Part shown: positions 32,201-41,491 of the stretch, piece after piece
How the letters are laid out: every line of letters begins with the position of its first letter
Position numbering within the stretch: the first letter of the stretch is position 1
From: Francisella orientalis FNO12
GTDB taxonomy: Bacteria; Pseudomonadota; Gammaproteobacteria; Francisellales; Francisellaceae
Direction: 5' to 3'
Length of the DNA: 64,000 nucleotides
NCBI RefSeq assembly: GCF_001042525.2
Contig: NZ_CP011921.2
Span: forward strand, 1,054,001 to 1,118,000
Made by a program: the position numbers and the translations under genes
The notes under the pieces: generated by a model
Databases searched by the model: none
Told to the model about the DNA's origin: nothing
The model's input: the letters and a program-made list of their open reading frames with translations, nothing else

Positions 32201-33332
32201 TAAATACTGGGTAACCTGCTAAGCCTTGCTCTTGTACCTGTTTAATTTCAGCATCCCAATATGCACCTTTTACAAGACGAATCATAAATCTTCGATTAGT
32301 TTTTTTAGCAAGATTAGCTAAGTAATCTAATACATAAGGAGCTCTTTTCTGGTAAGCCTGAACAACTATACCAATCCCATCAAATCCATCTAAAGATGGC
32401 TCATGAGCCAATCTCTCCACCAATTCTAGTGATATTTGCAATCTCTCAGTTTCTTCAGCATCAATATTCATTCCTACATTATATTCTTTAGCTAACTGAG
32501 TAAGTTTAAGTAACTTTGGATATAATTCTTCATGAACTCTTTGATGCTTTGCAACTTCATAACGCGGATGTAAAGCAGATAGCTTGATAGATATACCCGG
32601 ATTCTTTTTAATCTCTTTATTTGTTGCATATTTAGCTAGCTCATTTATAGCATGCAAATACTGACCATAGTAATAATCAGCATCAGCCATAGTCATCGCA
32701 GCTTCGCCTAGCATATCATAAGAATAACTATATCCTCTAGCAACTTTAGTTTCTGATACTTTTAATGCTTCTTCTATAGTTTCACCAAGTACATATTGCT
32801 TACCAACTATTTTCATAGCCTGCTTCATAGCTTGACGAATTACTGGTTCACTTGATTTTTTTAGCAAGTTTTGAAAAACCTTTCTATATGCTCCATGAGG
32901 ATTCTTCAAAATTTTACCAGTTAACATCAAACTCCATGTAGCAGCATTAACAAACAAATGTTTTTCTCTACCAACATGATTTTTCCAAGAGGCGCTAGTT
33001 AATTTATCTTTGATGAGTAGATCAATAGTGTATTTGTCAGGTACTCTTAATAATGTCTCAGCCAAACACATTAGTACGATACCCTCTTCAGATGATAAAT
33101 CATACTCAATCATAAAGGCATCAATACTAGATTTCTTTAGCCTATTTTTTCTAACTTTTTCTACTAAACCATATGCTCTTTCTCTTACTTGTGCTTTTTG
33201 CACACTAGACATATGAGCTTTATCTACAAGTTTAGTTACAGCCTCTTTTTCTTCTATAAGCCAATATTTAGAGATATTCATTATTTCATTTGAAATAGGA
33301 TACTCACCTGAATGGTTCAATAAGTTATTCAT
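29268..33332 (-). CDS. putA: Bifunctional proline dehydrogenase / P5C dehydrogenase, type B PutA
   Basis: A 1354-residue enzyme oxidising proline to glutamate, feeding electrons to quinone and carbon to the TCA cycle. No N-terminal ribbon-helix-helix is present, so it should not repress its own gene as the E. coli protein does. The PRODH barrel spans about 200-490, with IRLVKGAYWDAEI (351-363) and RRLLENGANSSFVNRI (471-486). The aldehyde dehydrogenase spans about 565-1020, with WNFPLAIF, FTGSTEVA, Glu803 and catalytic Cys837 (AGQRCSALR). The C-terminal aldehyde-dehydrogenase-superfamily fold (about 1080-1354) of type B PutAs completes it. It is 17 nt downstream of sdhE. Confidence 0.96.
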   Translation of the reverse strand: MNNLLNHSGEYPISNEIMNISKYWLIEEKEAVTKLVDKAHMSSVQKAQVRERAYGLVEKVRKNRLKKSSIDAFMIEYDLSSEEGIVLMCLAETLLRVPDKYTIDLLIKDKLTSASWKNHVGREKHLFVNAATWSLMLTGKILKNPHGAYRKVFQNLLKKSSEPVIRQAMKQAMKIVGKQYVLGETIEEALKVSETKVARGYSYSYDMLGEAAMTMADADYYYGQYLHAINELAKYATNKEIKKNPGISIKLSALHPRYEVAKHQRVHEELYPKLLKLTQLAKEYNVGMNIDAEETERLQISLELVERLAHEPSLDGFDGIGIVVQAYQKRAPYVLDYLANLAKKTNRRFMIRLVKGAYWDAEIKQVQEQGLAGYPVFTRKYHTDVSYQACVKQLFENHQYIYPQFATHNAQTAAVVMELANGNKDFEFQCLHGMGDPLYDNIVGKEGYEDIPCRIYAPVGGHKHLLAYLVRRLLENGANSSFVNRIVDENLPIEELIEDPVKKAIDYGCGQHPNIPYPKDIVAPRLNSQGHNTSDFAVLAEMYKNIEKYTLKNTYKAKPIVSNVDIDKSTAEAVINPNTGDIIGTVINADAKMAKRALKNAQSAFEDWNNTPASQRADILEKFANLLEKNTVEFIAIAMIEAGKTLSNAIDEVREAVDFCRYYAAQARREFNGPIELPALSDYLKQIEFTGRGAMVCISPWNFPLAIFLGQITAVLAAGNTVVAKPAEQTPIIAYKAIKLLFKAGLPKGVLQFTPGDGATVGSALVKSPVCKGVIFTGSTEVAGIINQTLASKSSEILPFIAETGGQNAMIVDSSSLPEQVTRDVIRSAFDSAGQRCSALRILCLQEDISDNYIKMIVGAMKELKIGDSKYIDTDVGPVIDKEAADNLNAYIEEKKKQFKLVYQAQPSEDTQKGTFVMPTAFEIEKLSDLGREQFGPILHILRFKANELSKLIKDINSTGYGLTAGVHSRINEVMNYVKNNIKAGNVYVNRNIVGAVVGVQPFGGQGKSGTGPKAGGPYYMHRLANEKLSGVGAVEEIYNPEKIANDEIATNKLIKDKYSITNIVAGEKAKKDKFVDLKSAADKNIGKKYVASVSTVDKSIEVAYAEADAWNHINAEDRALIVEKFLDLLEKESHLIASCLVTESNVSVEDAHIQIDKTIQQVAYYCLQAKKEFAHPELLPGPTGEIDELSLKGRGVVVSMCSSCDLLIRFVGQTTAALLAGNTVVAKPAYTGSLTAYNIVKLMLKAGVNPKVINLILSNDEEITSALLFNSKVALVAFSGSILEVKQVHQALALRRGAIIPFVAESVAKDGKCTSLAIETASPLYLRRFVVEKTVSVDTTASGGNASLMSLEE

Positions 33333-33349
33333 ATTGCTTCCTTTTATAC

Positions 33350-33637
33350 TTACTTTAATCTATTTTCATTAAACTTTTTCTTTTCTAAAATAATTTTGTT
33401 AATAAGCTCTTTATATCTATCTGGCGGAGTAGCTCCTTTAAACAGCCAATCAAACATATCATTATCTTCACTAGTCAAAAATTCAACAAACAATTTTTTA
33501 CCAGCAAGATCTTCTCGCATATAACAGTTATTTAAATATGGTGCTAATATTATATCAAGTTCTAGCATACCTCTGCGTGCAGAGTATTTTATTTTTTCTA
33601 CTGAGCTGAATATGAGATCATCTTTCCTCATTATCAT
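33350..33637 (-). CDS. sdhE: FAD assembly factor SdhE
   Basis: A protein of about 95 residues in the SdhE/YgfY/CptB family (former DUF339), which promotes covalent attachment of FAD to SdhA and FrdA. The family hallmark RRGMLELD and the following LAPYL are plain, as is the EFLTSEDNDMFDWLFKG helix region. The open frame starts at a TTG (33646); the ATG at 33637 is chosen, and ATG 33631 is also possible. It precedes putA on the same strand with 17 nt between them, so both are probably co-transcribed. sdhE is more often found beside ygfX or sdh genes. Confidence 0.88.
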   Translation of the reverse strand: MIMRKDDLIFSSVEKIKYSARRGMLELDIILAPYLNNCYMREDLAGKKLFVEFLTSEDNDMFDWLFKGATPPDRYKELINKIILEKKKFNENRLK

Positions 33638-33853
33638 GATAGTCAAGCTTATTAAATATAAGGATTACACTAGTATATACTATACACTTAAGACAACCAA
33701 TACCGTTAAAGGAATTATTTCAAAAAATACTCTTTTATTTAGCTAAACAATCCGGTATTATTTGCTCTATAATTTTAGGTTTATTCATAACTATTTATTA
33801 CCTATCTAAAATAAGTTTATTCAAACAAAAAATACTAAAAGGATTAAGATTTA

Positions 33854-34237
33854 ATGGCTATTAGTCAAAATGTTACAAAAATACTTCAAGATATCGATGA
33901 ACTAGATTTATTTAGCAATATTTCGGATGAGTGGTCGACTCTACTAAATGAATCTGATGATGAAATCAAAATTAAAAAATTATATTCAGCATTAGTAAAA
34001 GAAAGTATCCGTCGTGAAACAGCTGAAAGATTAGCTAAAGATGCTAAATCTTACTGTGATCTTATTCAAGAGCAATCAAAACAGCGCATTTCCAACTTGA
34101 AAGAAGGTTTAGAGAGCCAAATTGCATTTCTCACTCAACAAATCAAAGATCTAAAGGCTGAATCTTCAAAAAACCTTGATTACTACAGAAACGAGTTAAA
34201 AAAAGCTACTAGAAATTTGATAGATAATAAAAATTAG
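33854..34237 (+). CDS. Hypothetical coiled-coil protein
   Basis: A 127-residue soluble protein. The first 45 residues are acidic; residues of roughly 50-120 are highly charged (Lys, Glu, Arg, Gln) with heptad-like hydrophobic spacing, predicting one long coiled coil (RETAERLAKDAKSY ... IAFLTQQIKDLKAES). AAGGA lies 14 nt upstream of the ATG. It has no membrane or signal segment and no family I recognise. It diverges from sdhE-putA. Codon use and lack of stops suggest a real conserved Francisella gene. Confidence 0.65.
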   Translation: MAISQNVTKILQDIDELDLFSNISDEWSTLLNESDDEIKIKKLYSALVKESIRRETAERLAKDAKSYCDLIQEQSKQRISNLKEGLESQIAFLTQQIKDLKAESSKNLDYYRNELKKATRNLIDNKN

Positions 34238-34515
34238 TTAAATTAATAGGTTTTAATACCCCAAGTAACTTTTTTATTTCGGTTAGCTTTTTATCTTTCT
34301 TAATATCTAAAATTCCCAGTGTAAGAAAATACTTCTCTATTTATTACATTTTGAGAAAACAGCTCTAGAAAATCTATCTTGATTATCTTTTTCTATTTCT
34401 AAATCAGCACAGTTAGTTATACTTTACCTTTATCATCTAAAACAGTATAGCTTGCAAAAGAAACTCCCGATAGTGAAAGTAATAACATCCCTTTTATTAA
34501 AATTTTATTTTTCAT
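34209..34515 (-). pseudogene. Remnant of a small exported protein
   Basis: ATG 34515 begins a good signal peptide (MKNKILIKGMLLLSLSGVSFA) and a short mature start, ASYTVLDDKGKV, then TAA. The sequence carries on in another frame (TNCADLEIEKDNQDRFSRAVFSKCNK) and a third (EKYFLTLGILDIKKDKKLTEIKKLLG), implying at least two indels; its end would run into the 3' end of the coiled-coil gene. Two cysteines remain in the mature part. This fills the 329-nt gap between the coiled-coil gene and aroB. Confidence 0.5.
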
Positions 34516-34566
34516 TTTTACAATCTATAGAAATGGTCAATAGAAATATACTATCAATATAATCCG

Positions 34567-35652
34567 TTATTTTCTATTAGAAACAGTCAAGAATAATTCT
34601 AAGTCTCTTTTAGATTGTTTTTGCAAAGCTAAATCACCGATATCTTTTATAAGAATAAATTTCAACTCTTTATTACTATTTTTCTTATCCAAAAGCATTA
34701 CATCTAAAAACTCTTTTTGACAAATATCTCTAGGGAAATCAATAGAAATGTTAAAGCTAATTATAAACTCCTTAAAATCTTTTGCCTGTTGTTCTGATAT
34801 CATCCCCAAATAGCAAGAGAAATCTATAGCCTGAGCCATCCCAACACCTACAGCTTCTCCATGCTTTAAACCTAGATATTTTTGACATTTCTCAATAGCA
34901 TGACAAAATGTATGTCCAAAATTAACGATTGCTCTAGCGCCCGTAGTTTCCTTTTCATCTTCTGCTACAACTTGAGCCTTAATCTGACAACTTTTTTTGA
35001 CCATATCTATCAAGGTAGAAGCATCTTTAGCTAAAATTTTATCTCTATTTAAATCAAGCCAATAATAAAAATCTTTTGAGATAAAAGCATACTTAACAAC
35101 TTCAGCCATACCAGATGTATATTCTCGTTGAGGTAAAGTTTGATAAAATTGTACAGATGTATAAACAAGCTTTGGTTGATAGAAAGCTCCTATCATGTTT
35201 TTACCTAAAGGATGATTTATTGCTGTCTTACCACCAACAGAAGAGTCTACCTGTGACAATAGTGTAGTTGGAACTTGGATAAAATCTACTCCTCGCTGAT
35301 ATATTGCAGCAGCAAAACCTGTAATATCTCCAATAACACCACCACCTAATGCTACTAACACAGTAGAGTTGCGAGTATATTGGTTTTCTAATAAAGATGA
35401 CAATATCTTATCTAAGCTTGCTTGAGATTTATATTGTTCGCCATCTTCAAGCACACATACTTTGATATCTAACCTATCAGGTATTGACTCTAAAAATCCA
35501 TCAAGATATAAACCAGCAACTGTAGTATTTGTAACAACTAATACTTGTTTATTTTCAATATGAGAAATAATATGAGAAATATCTAGTGAAAAATCTATTA
35601 TAATATTATAACTCTCACTGGATGTAGGATTTACTAATAGTTGACTAATCAC
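34567..35652 (-). CDS. aroB: 3-Dehydroquinate synthase
   Basis: A 361-residue NAD- and metal-dependent enzyme of the shikimate pathway that cyclises DAHP to 3-dehydroquinate. Visible are the NAD-binding [36 protein letters not shown] and the metal ligands around [11 protein letters not shown] and GLKHGEAV. Length matches E. coli AroB (362). Its start overlaps the end of aroK by 4 nt, giving the common aroK-aroB unit, here downstream of the dead pil genes as in many gammaproteobacteria. Confidence 0.96.
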   Translation of the reverse strand: MISQLLVNPTSSESYNIIIDFSLDISHIISHIENKQVLVVTNTTVAGLYLDGFLESIPDRLDIKVCVLEDGEQYKSQASLDKILSSLLENQYTRNSTVLVALGGGVIGDITGFAAAIYQRGVDFIQVPTTLLSQVDSSVGGKTAINHPLGKNMIGAFYQPKLVYTSVQFYQTLPQREYTSGMAEVVKYAFISKDFYYWLDLNRDKILAKDASTLIDMVKKSCQIKAQVVAEDEKETTGARAIVNFGHTFCHAIEKCQKYLGLKHGEAVGVGMAQAIDFSCYLGMISEQQAKDFKEFIISFNISIDFPRDICQKEFLDVMLLDKKNSNKELKFILIKDIGDLALQKQSKRDLELFLTVSNRK

Positions 35653-36179
35653 AGGATTGTTTCTTCAACTAAGAATGTAGATATTTTGTTGACTATATTT
35701 TTTACTGTTGCGCCATTAGTTTCTACAACGACATCAGCGATACTTCTATACAGAGGCTCTCTTTCAACCATTAATTGCTCTAACACAGGTCTTTTATCAT
35801 CGACTCTTAAAAGAGGTCTCTTTGTATCTTTAGCAGTTCTTTCTAATTGTTGTTCAATAGTAGCTTCAAGATAAACAACCTTACCACGCGACGATAATAA
35901 TGATCTTGTATCTGGATCAAGTATAGCACCACCACCCGTCGCTAATACTATATTTTGTTTTTCTGTTAAAATTTCAGCAATAACATCTCGCTCACGCTTT
36001 CTAAAGCCTTCTTCACCTTCTAGGTCAAAAATCCAGTTAACATCAACACCACATTTTTTTTCTATCGTATCATCAGAATCTATAAACTCTAACTTTAACT
36101 GTTTTGCTAATTGCTTACCAATAGTAGATTTTCCAGCACCAACTGGACCAATTAAGAAAATATTTTTTGTTCTTATCAT
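35649..36179 (-). CDS. aroK: Shikimate kinase
   Basis: A 176-residue P-loop kinase that phosphorylates shikimate at O3. The P-loop GPVGAGKS is at 11-18; shikimate-binding Asp in FIDSDD, FRKRERD (Arg) and LATGGGAI follow; the lid has RPLLR. Length matches AroK (173 in E. coli). The 125-nt space before it, after the pilQ remnant, must hold or inherit a promoter, because upstream nonsense codons in pilMNOPQ would otherwise reduce its expression by polarity. Confidence 0.96.
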   Translation of the reverse strand: MIRTKNIFLIGPVGAGKSTIGKQLAKQLKLEFIDSDDTIEKKCGVDVNWIFDLEGEEGFRKRERDVIAEILTEKQNIVLATGGGAILDPDTRSLLSSRGKVVYLEATIEQQLERTAKDTKRPLLRVDDKRPVLEQLMVEREPLYRSIADVVVETNGATVKNIVNKISTFLVEETIL

Positions 36180-36304
36180 TTTTGACTCAAAATTATAAGT
36201 TGATTACACACTGTGATAGTTTGTTACCAATCACCCCTTGTACATAAAAAATTATAGGCTATAAGATACCTAAATATTAATATTATTGCAACTATTATCT
36301 GCTA

Positions 36305-38064
36305 TCATTTTTGGACCTTCGATTCAATAATCTTAGGTGTTATAAAAATCAAAAGCTCTGCATCTCTATCTTCTATTTTAGTATAACTAAATAAATAACC
36401 TAAATAAGGTATATCACCTAAAAAAGGTATTTTATTACGCGCTTCTGCTTGCTCTTTGGTATAAATCCCACTAATCACTACAGTTTCACTATCTTTAACC
36501 ATTACTTTGGTTGTTACTTCTCGTTTATTGATTATAGGAGGTAAGTCTTCACCTGTTGAGGTTTTACCTGAAGATGCACCAACACTATTTTTTGTTATAA
36601 GTACTTCCATCACAATATTACCATCTGGTGCAATTTGAGGAGTAACTTGAAGCTCTAGTACTGCCTCCTAGAATGCTACAGATGCAGCACCTGAAGCTGT
36701 TGCTTGTTGATATGGTACATCTTTACCATCTTTAATAAATGCAGTTTCATTATTAGAAACAACCAAATGAGGTGATGATACTAGGTTAGCTAATGATTCA
36801 TTCTCAAGAGCTCTTATCTCCATTTCTAACTGAAGACCTCCCGCTATAGTATAGGCTAGATTTAAAGTACTAGCAACAACAGGATTCTGTTCTCCAGGTT
36901 TTGGAGCTGTATTAGAAAATGTACTAAGTCCTAAGTTAACATATGGATCATAATTGATATTGTAATTAAAACCTAGCTCTAAACCACTTGTTCTAGAAAC
37001 TTCAACAATTCTTGCCTCTATAAGTACTCGATCATTTGGTATATCAATTTCATTTATAACATTTCTAATTAGTGGAATTTTTTCTTCGGTATCAGTTACA
37101 ATAAGAGTATTTGTACAAGTATCTGAAGTTATACTACCTCGCGGTGACATAATCCCACCATTTTGTTTTGCCATAGAAGTAATAACTGTTTGCGCTGCTT
37201 GGGCTGTAGTGTAGTTTAAAGGAATAAACTCTGTTACTAATGTCGCATTATTTTCTAATGATCTTTTTGTTTGTAGCTCTAGTTGTTCTTGAGCTGCAAT
37301 TTCAGCTGCTGTAGCAACATATAGGATGCTACTCATTTTTTTAGTAGCTAAATCTTTACTACAAGAACAATATTCATTACTTCATTCCATGGAACATTTT
37401 TAAGATCGATCGACATATTTCCACGCACACTACTACTGACAACTAGATTTAATCCTGCGAACTCTGATAGAACTTGGAGAACTGTCTGTACAGGTGTATC
37501 TTTAAATAATATTAATATAGGTTCATTAACATTAAAGCCTTCAACACTGCTATTACGTCTATCAATTTTAAATTTAAAAGTATTACCTTCTTTAAAATCA
37601 CTCAAAGCAATTCTGTCTAAAGAATGAATAACAAAAACTACATTTCCATTATATTTGAGAATTTTGATCGAATCCACTATTGTATTGAATACTTTAGTAT
37701 CAATATTACTAACCCATTTATCAGAAATAGTAGTATCATTGAAAGTTATAGTAAGAGTATAACCATCTCGAGATAGTTTGGTCTTATATCCAGCAAAATT
37801 ACTAATATTTTCTTCAAAAACAACATCAAACACTGCACTACCATTAAGGCTTCGATGAAACTCTAGGTCTTAATATGTTTACTATAATTTGTAGTTTTAT
37901 TTTCATCTCTTCCAACAACTTTAGTTTCTGGCGGTTTAGTCTCTTGAAGCTGATTTGCTGATGTTTGACTGTTATCTTGCGAGTCTGCAAATGAAGTTTC
38001 ATAACCTAGTAACCCCAAAAATAGAGTCAAAACAGTTAATAATTTATTATTTCTAAAAAAACAT
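36305..38064 (-). pseudogene. pilQ: Type IV pilus secretin PilQ, broken
   Basis: ATG 38064 is followed by a T7 run that puts TAG at codon 4; with six T the signal peptide reads MFFRNNKLLTVLTLFLGLLGYETSFA. Further breaks are a shift before FHRSLNGSAVFDVVF (AMIN domain), a shift near 37350 after PWNEVMNIVL, and TAG at 36668. Between these, secretin hallmarks are clear: FKDTPVQTVLQVLSEFAGLNLV (STN/N0 domain), VLIEARIVEVSR, SSPHLVVSNN, DSETVVISGIY and IPFLGDIPYLGYLF. About 580 residues would be restored. The outer-membrane pore of the pilus cannot be made. Confidence 0.9.
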
Positions 38065-38073
38065 TAATTCACC

Positions 38074-38664
38074 CTAATGTATAACAACTTGAGCTTTTTG
38101 CCAAACTCTCTTTTGATCATCTTTTTTCCATTCATCAACTACAATACCTTCTTTAGTAATACTTTCGACTTTTCCATAATTTTGTCCAATCAACTCGCCT
38201 TCTTTTACATATATTGGCTTAGTTTCCATTGATTTTTCTACTACACCCCATATTTGATTATTTTGGGAGACTGTCCCTTTAAACTTAAAAGAACTTAATG
38301 GATATTGTTGTAAGCTTGTAGGCTTAGTATTCATAACTTCTTTGAGTTCCTCTGGAATAATTATTGGTTTGAGTTTAACAACTTCTTGTTTCTATTTAAC
38401 TCCTTTAATAGGTACTCTTTTTTCAAAAGGTAGCGTATGGTCTATATTAAAAACATTACGTATCTTCGATAATCTCTCAAAAGTTAATGTATCACCTTTA
38501 TATTCAGGAATATCTATTTTTTCTGAGCTCTTCATACTTTTAGTACTATTCTGAATAAGTTGATTAACTTGGTCTATTCTAGTTTCATAACTAGCATAGC
38601 AGTAGCTATAACTAGTTATCATTAGCATCAAACATAAAAGTTTTAATCTTTGATATTTATTCAT
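38074..38664 (-). pseudogene. pilP: Pilus lipoprotein-like PilP, one nonsense codon
   Basis: The frame starts with a signal peptide ending in a Cys/Ala region (SYSYCYA) and continues in the same phase past a single TAG at 38392-38394 to the conserved PilP C-terminal beta domain (LSSFKFKGTVSQNNQIWGVVE ... YVKEGELIGQNYGKV). Restoring that one codon gives 196 residues. PilP links the inner-membrane PilNO platform to PilQ. Confidence 0.88.
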
Positions 38665-38669
38665 CTAAA

Positions 38670-39269
38670 TTACACTCCTACTCCTTGACGTGAATAGGTC
38701 TGCAAATTTAGTTCAGTAACTATTTTAGAATCAGACTCTTTTTTAATATTTATATTAGTTATAACTGCTATATCTTTCATATCTATTAAAGCTACAAATA
38801 ATTTAATCAACTGAGTAAAGTCACCTACTAATTTAGCTTTAAAATCTAACGCATATAGATCTAAATATTTATTCTTTTCAATCCCCGCTGGTGATAAATC
38901 AATAATTGTAATACCGGAGCTACGAATAGCTTCATTTAATGCTGATAAGAAAATAGGCACAGAATGGCGCTCAGGAATACTAAATTTTTCTTCAATATTA
39001 TGCTTTTCTAATATCTTCACTTGTTCTTTAAGAGCTTCTAAATCTTTTTCTTTCTTAATAAGTCTTGGTATTTAAGATTCCATTGAGTTTATATGGTTTT
39101 CTCTTTGATTCGCTTGTGAAATCACTGGACTAACTAAAATACCATAGAAAATAAATAAAAATAATCCAAGAGCGATTATAAAGACAGGCAACTTAATCTT
39201 TAATGGAGCATCTATAACTATTATAGCGTACTTGTTAGATAAAAGGAGTTTTCTTATTTTATCTAACAT
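38670..39269 (-). pseudogene. pilO: Pilus assembly protein PilO, one nonsense codon
   Basis: One frame from ATG 39269 to 38670, interrupted once by TAA at 39072-39074 after INSMES. The parts show a short cytoplasmic start, one membrane helix (IKLPVFIIALGLFLFIFYGI), a coiled coil and the ferredoxin-like periplasmic domain (VPIFLSALNEAIRSSGI). About 200 residues in all. The ATG overlaps the pilN stop. Confidence 0.88.
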
Positions 39270-39825
39270 TTTACACTTTCTCCCTTGAATGCATTACCCT
39301 CACCAAATTTAAATTCTAATAAAAAACTTCTTTGACCATTTTTCTCTGATCCTAAATTTTTAAGTTTAACTTTTTTAACTCTTAACTCAATTTATAAGTT
39401 TTTCATAAAAATTGAAAGTAATTTCAAATCTCTCACTTCACTTGTAACAACAATAATATCTGTATTTGCAACATAATTAATATTTGTAATATATAACTGA
39501 TCCGTAATTGCTCTAGAAATTTTTTCTAAGCCAAGTAATATATAATATTGACCAGCTTTGATATTGGCTAAGTCTGAAGATACATCTAATAATTTATCTC
39601 TTTGACTTTTCACAGTTAGATATTCAGCTACGTTTTTATTAAGCTTAGTTATTTGAGTTTAGATGTATCTCTCTACTTTGATATCCTCATCACTAGACCA
39701 CGAGAATACTACCGAAAGAATAAACATAGATACAAAAGCTACGAATATCATAAAACCAAGATCTATGCCTATATAAGTAAGCTGTTTTGGCGCCAACGAC
39801 CACGTACAAAATTAAGATCTTTCAT
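39263..39825 (-). pseudogene. pilN: Pilus assembly protein PilN, broken
   Basis: MKDLNFVRGRWRQ is the typical PilN start (cytoplasmic PilM-binding segment), preceded by GGAGG. A one-base shift follows, then the membrane helix GFMIFVAFVSMFILSVVFSW, TAA near 39661, a coiled coil with KSQRDKLLDVS, and TAA at 39392 before the last 40 codons. Three lesions in about 187 codons. Confidence 0.85.
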
Positions 39826-40709
39826 TACTTTTAGAGCCTCCTTCATAGCAATTGCTATTGGTAAAACATACCTATATGGTTGCTCTATATCTCCAAACTT
39901 TTGACAATCTATGTTTATGAATGGATCAAGTATTTTACAATTCTTTTGAGATAAATCCTTTATTGATTCGAAGATATTCTCAAAATTTTGTTTAATTCCA
40001 TATACATAAACATTATTATCTTATTTTAACAGATTCATAACTTTTTAGTTCACCTTGTGGAGAAAAACTATAAATAGATAACTTATCTGAATATAACCCT
40101 AAAAAAACACTATCACTAGAGTATTGCGATATCTCACTAAGAAAAAGTTCTGAAACAAAGTTACTAATCGCAAGTTTATCTAGAACACAAACAGATAGTG
40201 CTCATTTTGCTTTGCTAGAAATACTATATAATCTTTTAATCTTTTCATTATTTTAATATAATATATAACTAAAGTACCATTACTCTCTAGTTAATCATAA
40301 TAATCATACGCAATGTCTGTATAACTATCTGGAAAGCGTTTTTTAAGAAATATACATTTATATAAAAAAACACACCCTCTTTTTTTATTATTTCTAATGC
40401 TCTTTTATCACAAGTAATTTCTTCTTTAGTGACATCAATTTCATTGTAACTAGTAAATCCTAGTTTAACAAAGCGACCAAGCTTATTCTCCTTTATAATT
40501 TCTGCAACAACATTACCAACATACTCATTCGTCAATTCACCTTCAAAATAAGCTTCTAGAGCAAATACATGACTATTACAGCTTACTAATGTGTAATCCT
40601 CTCGTCTTTTATCAAGCTTCACGCTAGCTAGTGAACACCTATCGTATTCAATACCTAGAACTGTTTTTTGTGCTTTTTTGCGTCTTTTTTCAAGTAGTAA
40701 CGATATCAT
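39826..40709 (-). pseudogene. pilM: Pilus assembly ATPase-like PilM, broken
   Basis: The N-terminus (LGIEYDRCSLASVKL) is the actin-like phosphate-1 segment of PilM. The first frame fails near 40287, after which pieces are found in other frames: VLDKLAISNFVSELFLSEI, VFLGLYSDKLSIYSFSPQGELK, and finally DIEQPYRYVLPIAIAMKEAL at the 3' end. At least three shifts and several stops are present. The 3' boundary is approximate. PilM is the cytoplasmic ring partner of PilN. Confidence 0.8.
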
Positions 40710-40837
40710 AAAATTTCTTATAAAAAACTATAGCCTAAAAATAGACATTCTATTTCTAGATATATAAGTTTGTTTATTTTATAATTAAATCCATATTAAG
40801 TAAACTATAGTTTTAAAACGTTGAGGCTAAATTAACT

Positions 40838-41488
40838 ATGCGTATAATACTTTTAGGTGCTCCCGGAGCTGGCAAAGGAACTCAAGCAAAGATAATCGAA
40901 GAAAAATATAACATTGCTCATATATCAACTGGTGACATGATCAGAGAAACTATCAAATCCAGAAGTGTAATAGGTCAAGAGTTAAAGAAAGTGCTAGATG
41001 CTGGACAATTAGTTTCAGATGAATTTATAATCAAAATTGTTAAAGATAGAATATCTAAAGATGATTGTAAAAATGGATTTCTACTAGATGGCGTACCTAG
41101 AACAATAACTCAAGCAGAAGAATTAGATAAATTGGGGGTGAATATCAACTATATTGTTGAAGTAGATGTTAAAGATAGTCTTCTAATCGAAAGAATAACA
41201 GGTAGAAGAGTTCATCCTGCATCTGGTAGAACATATCATACTAAATTTAATCCTCCTAAAGTCGAAGGTAAAGATGATGTTACTGGAGAGGATTTAATAA
41301 CTCGTACCGATGATAACGAAGATACTGTTGGAGAGAGACTTTCAGTCTACCATGCTCAAACTTCTAAACTAATTAATTTTTATAGAAACTTCTCATCTAC
41401 AAATACAAAGACACCAAAATATATAAAAATAGATGGTGATCAAGCCGTAGAAAAAGTATCTCAAGACATTTTTAGTCAACTTAAATAA
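40838..41488 (+). CDS. adk: Adenylate kinase
   Basis: A 216-residue kinase interconverting ATP + AMP and 2 ADP. The P-loop GAPGAGKGT is at 7-15, AMP site STGDMIR follows, then LLDGVPRT and ITGRRVHP at the lid. The lid has no zinc cysteines, as in E. coli Adk (214). It diverges from pilM and converges on the dehydrogenase gene with only 3 nt between the stop codons. Confidence 0.97.
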   Translation: MRIILLGAPGAGKGTQAKIIEEKYNIAHISTGDMIRETIKSRSVIGQELKKVLDAGQLVSDEFIIKIVKDRISKDDCKNGFLLDGVPRTITQAEELDKLGVNINYIVEVDVKDSLLIERITGRRVHPASGRTYHTKFNPPKVEGKDDVTGEDLITRTDDNEDTVGERLSVYHAQTSKLINFYRNFSSTNTKTPKYIKIDGDQAVEKVSQDIFSQLK

Positions 41489-41491
41489 TTT

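Noticed and set aside
39653-39904. 83-codon plus-strand ORF in the pil region
   Set aside because: It is the complement of pilN/pilM coding sequence, basic and of low complexity, with no start signal.
36305-40709. Stop-codon readthrough or recoding in pilMNOPQ
   Set aside because: Essential genes in the same window end normally at TAA, TAG and TGA, and indels accompany the stops, so an altered code or programmed recoding is not a reasonable explanation.
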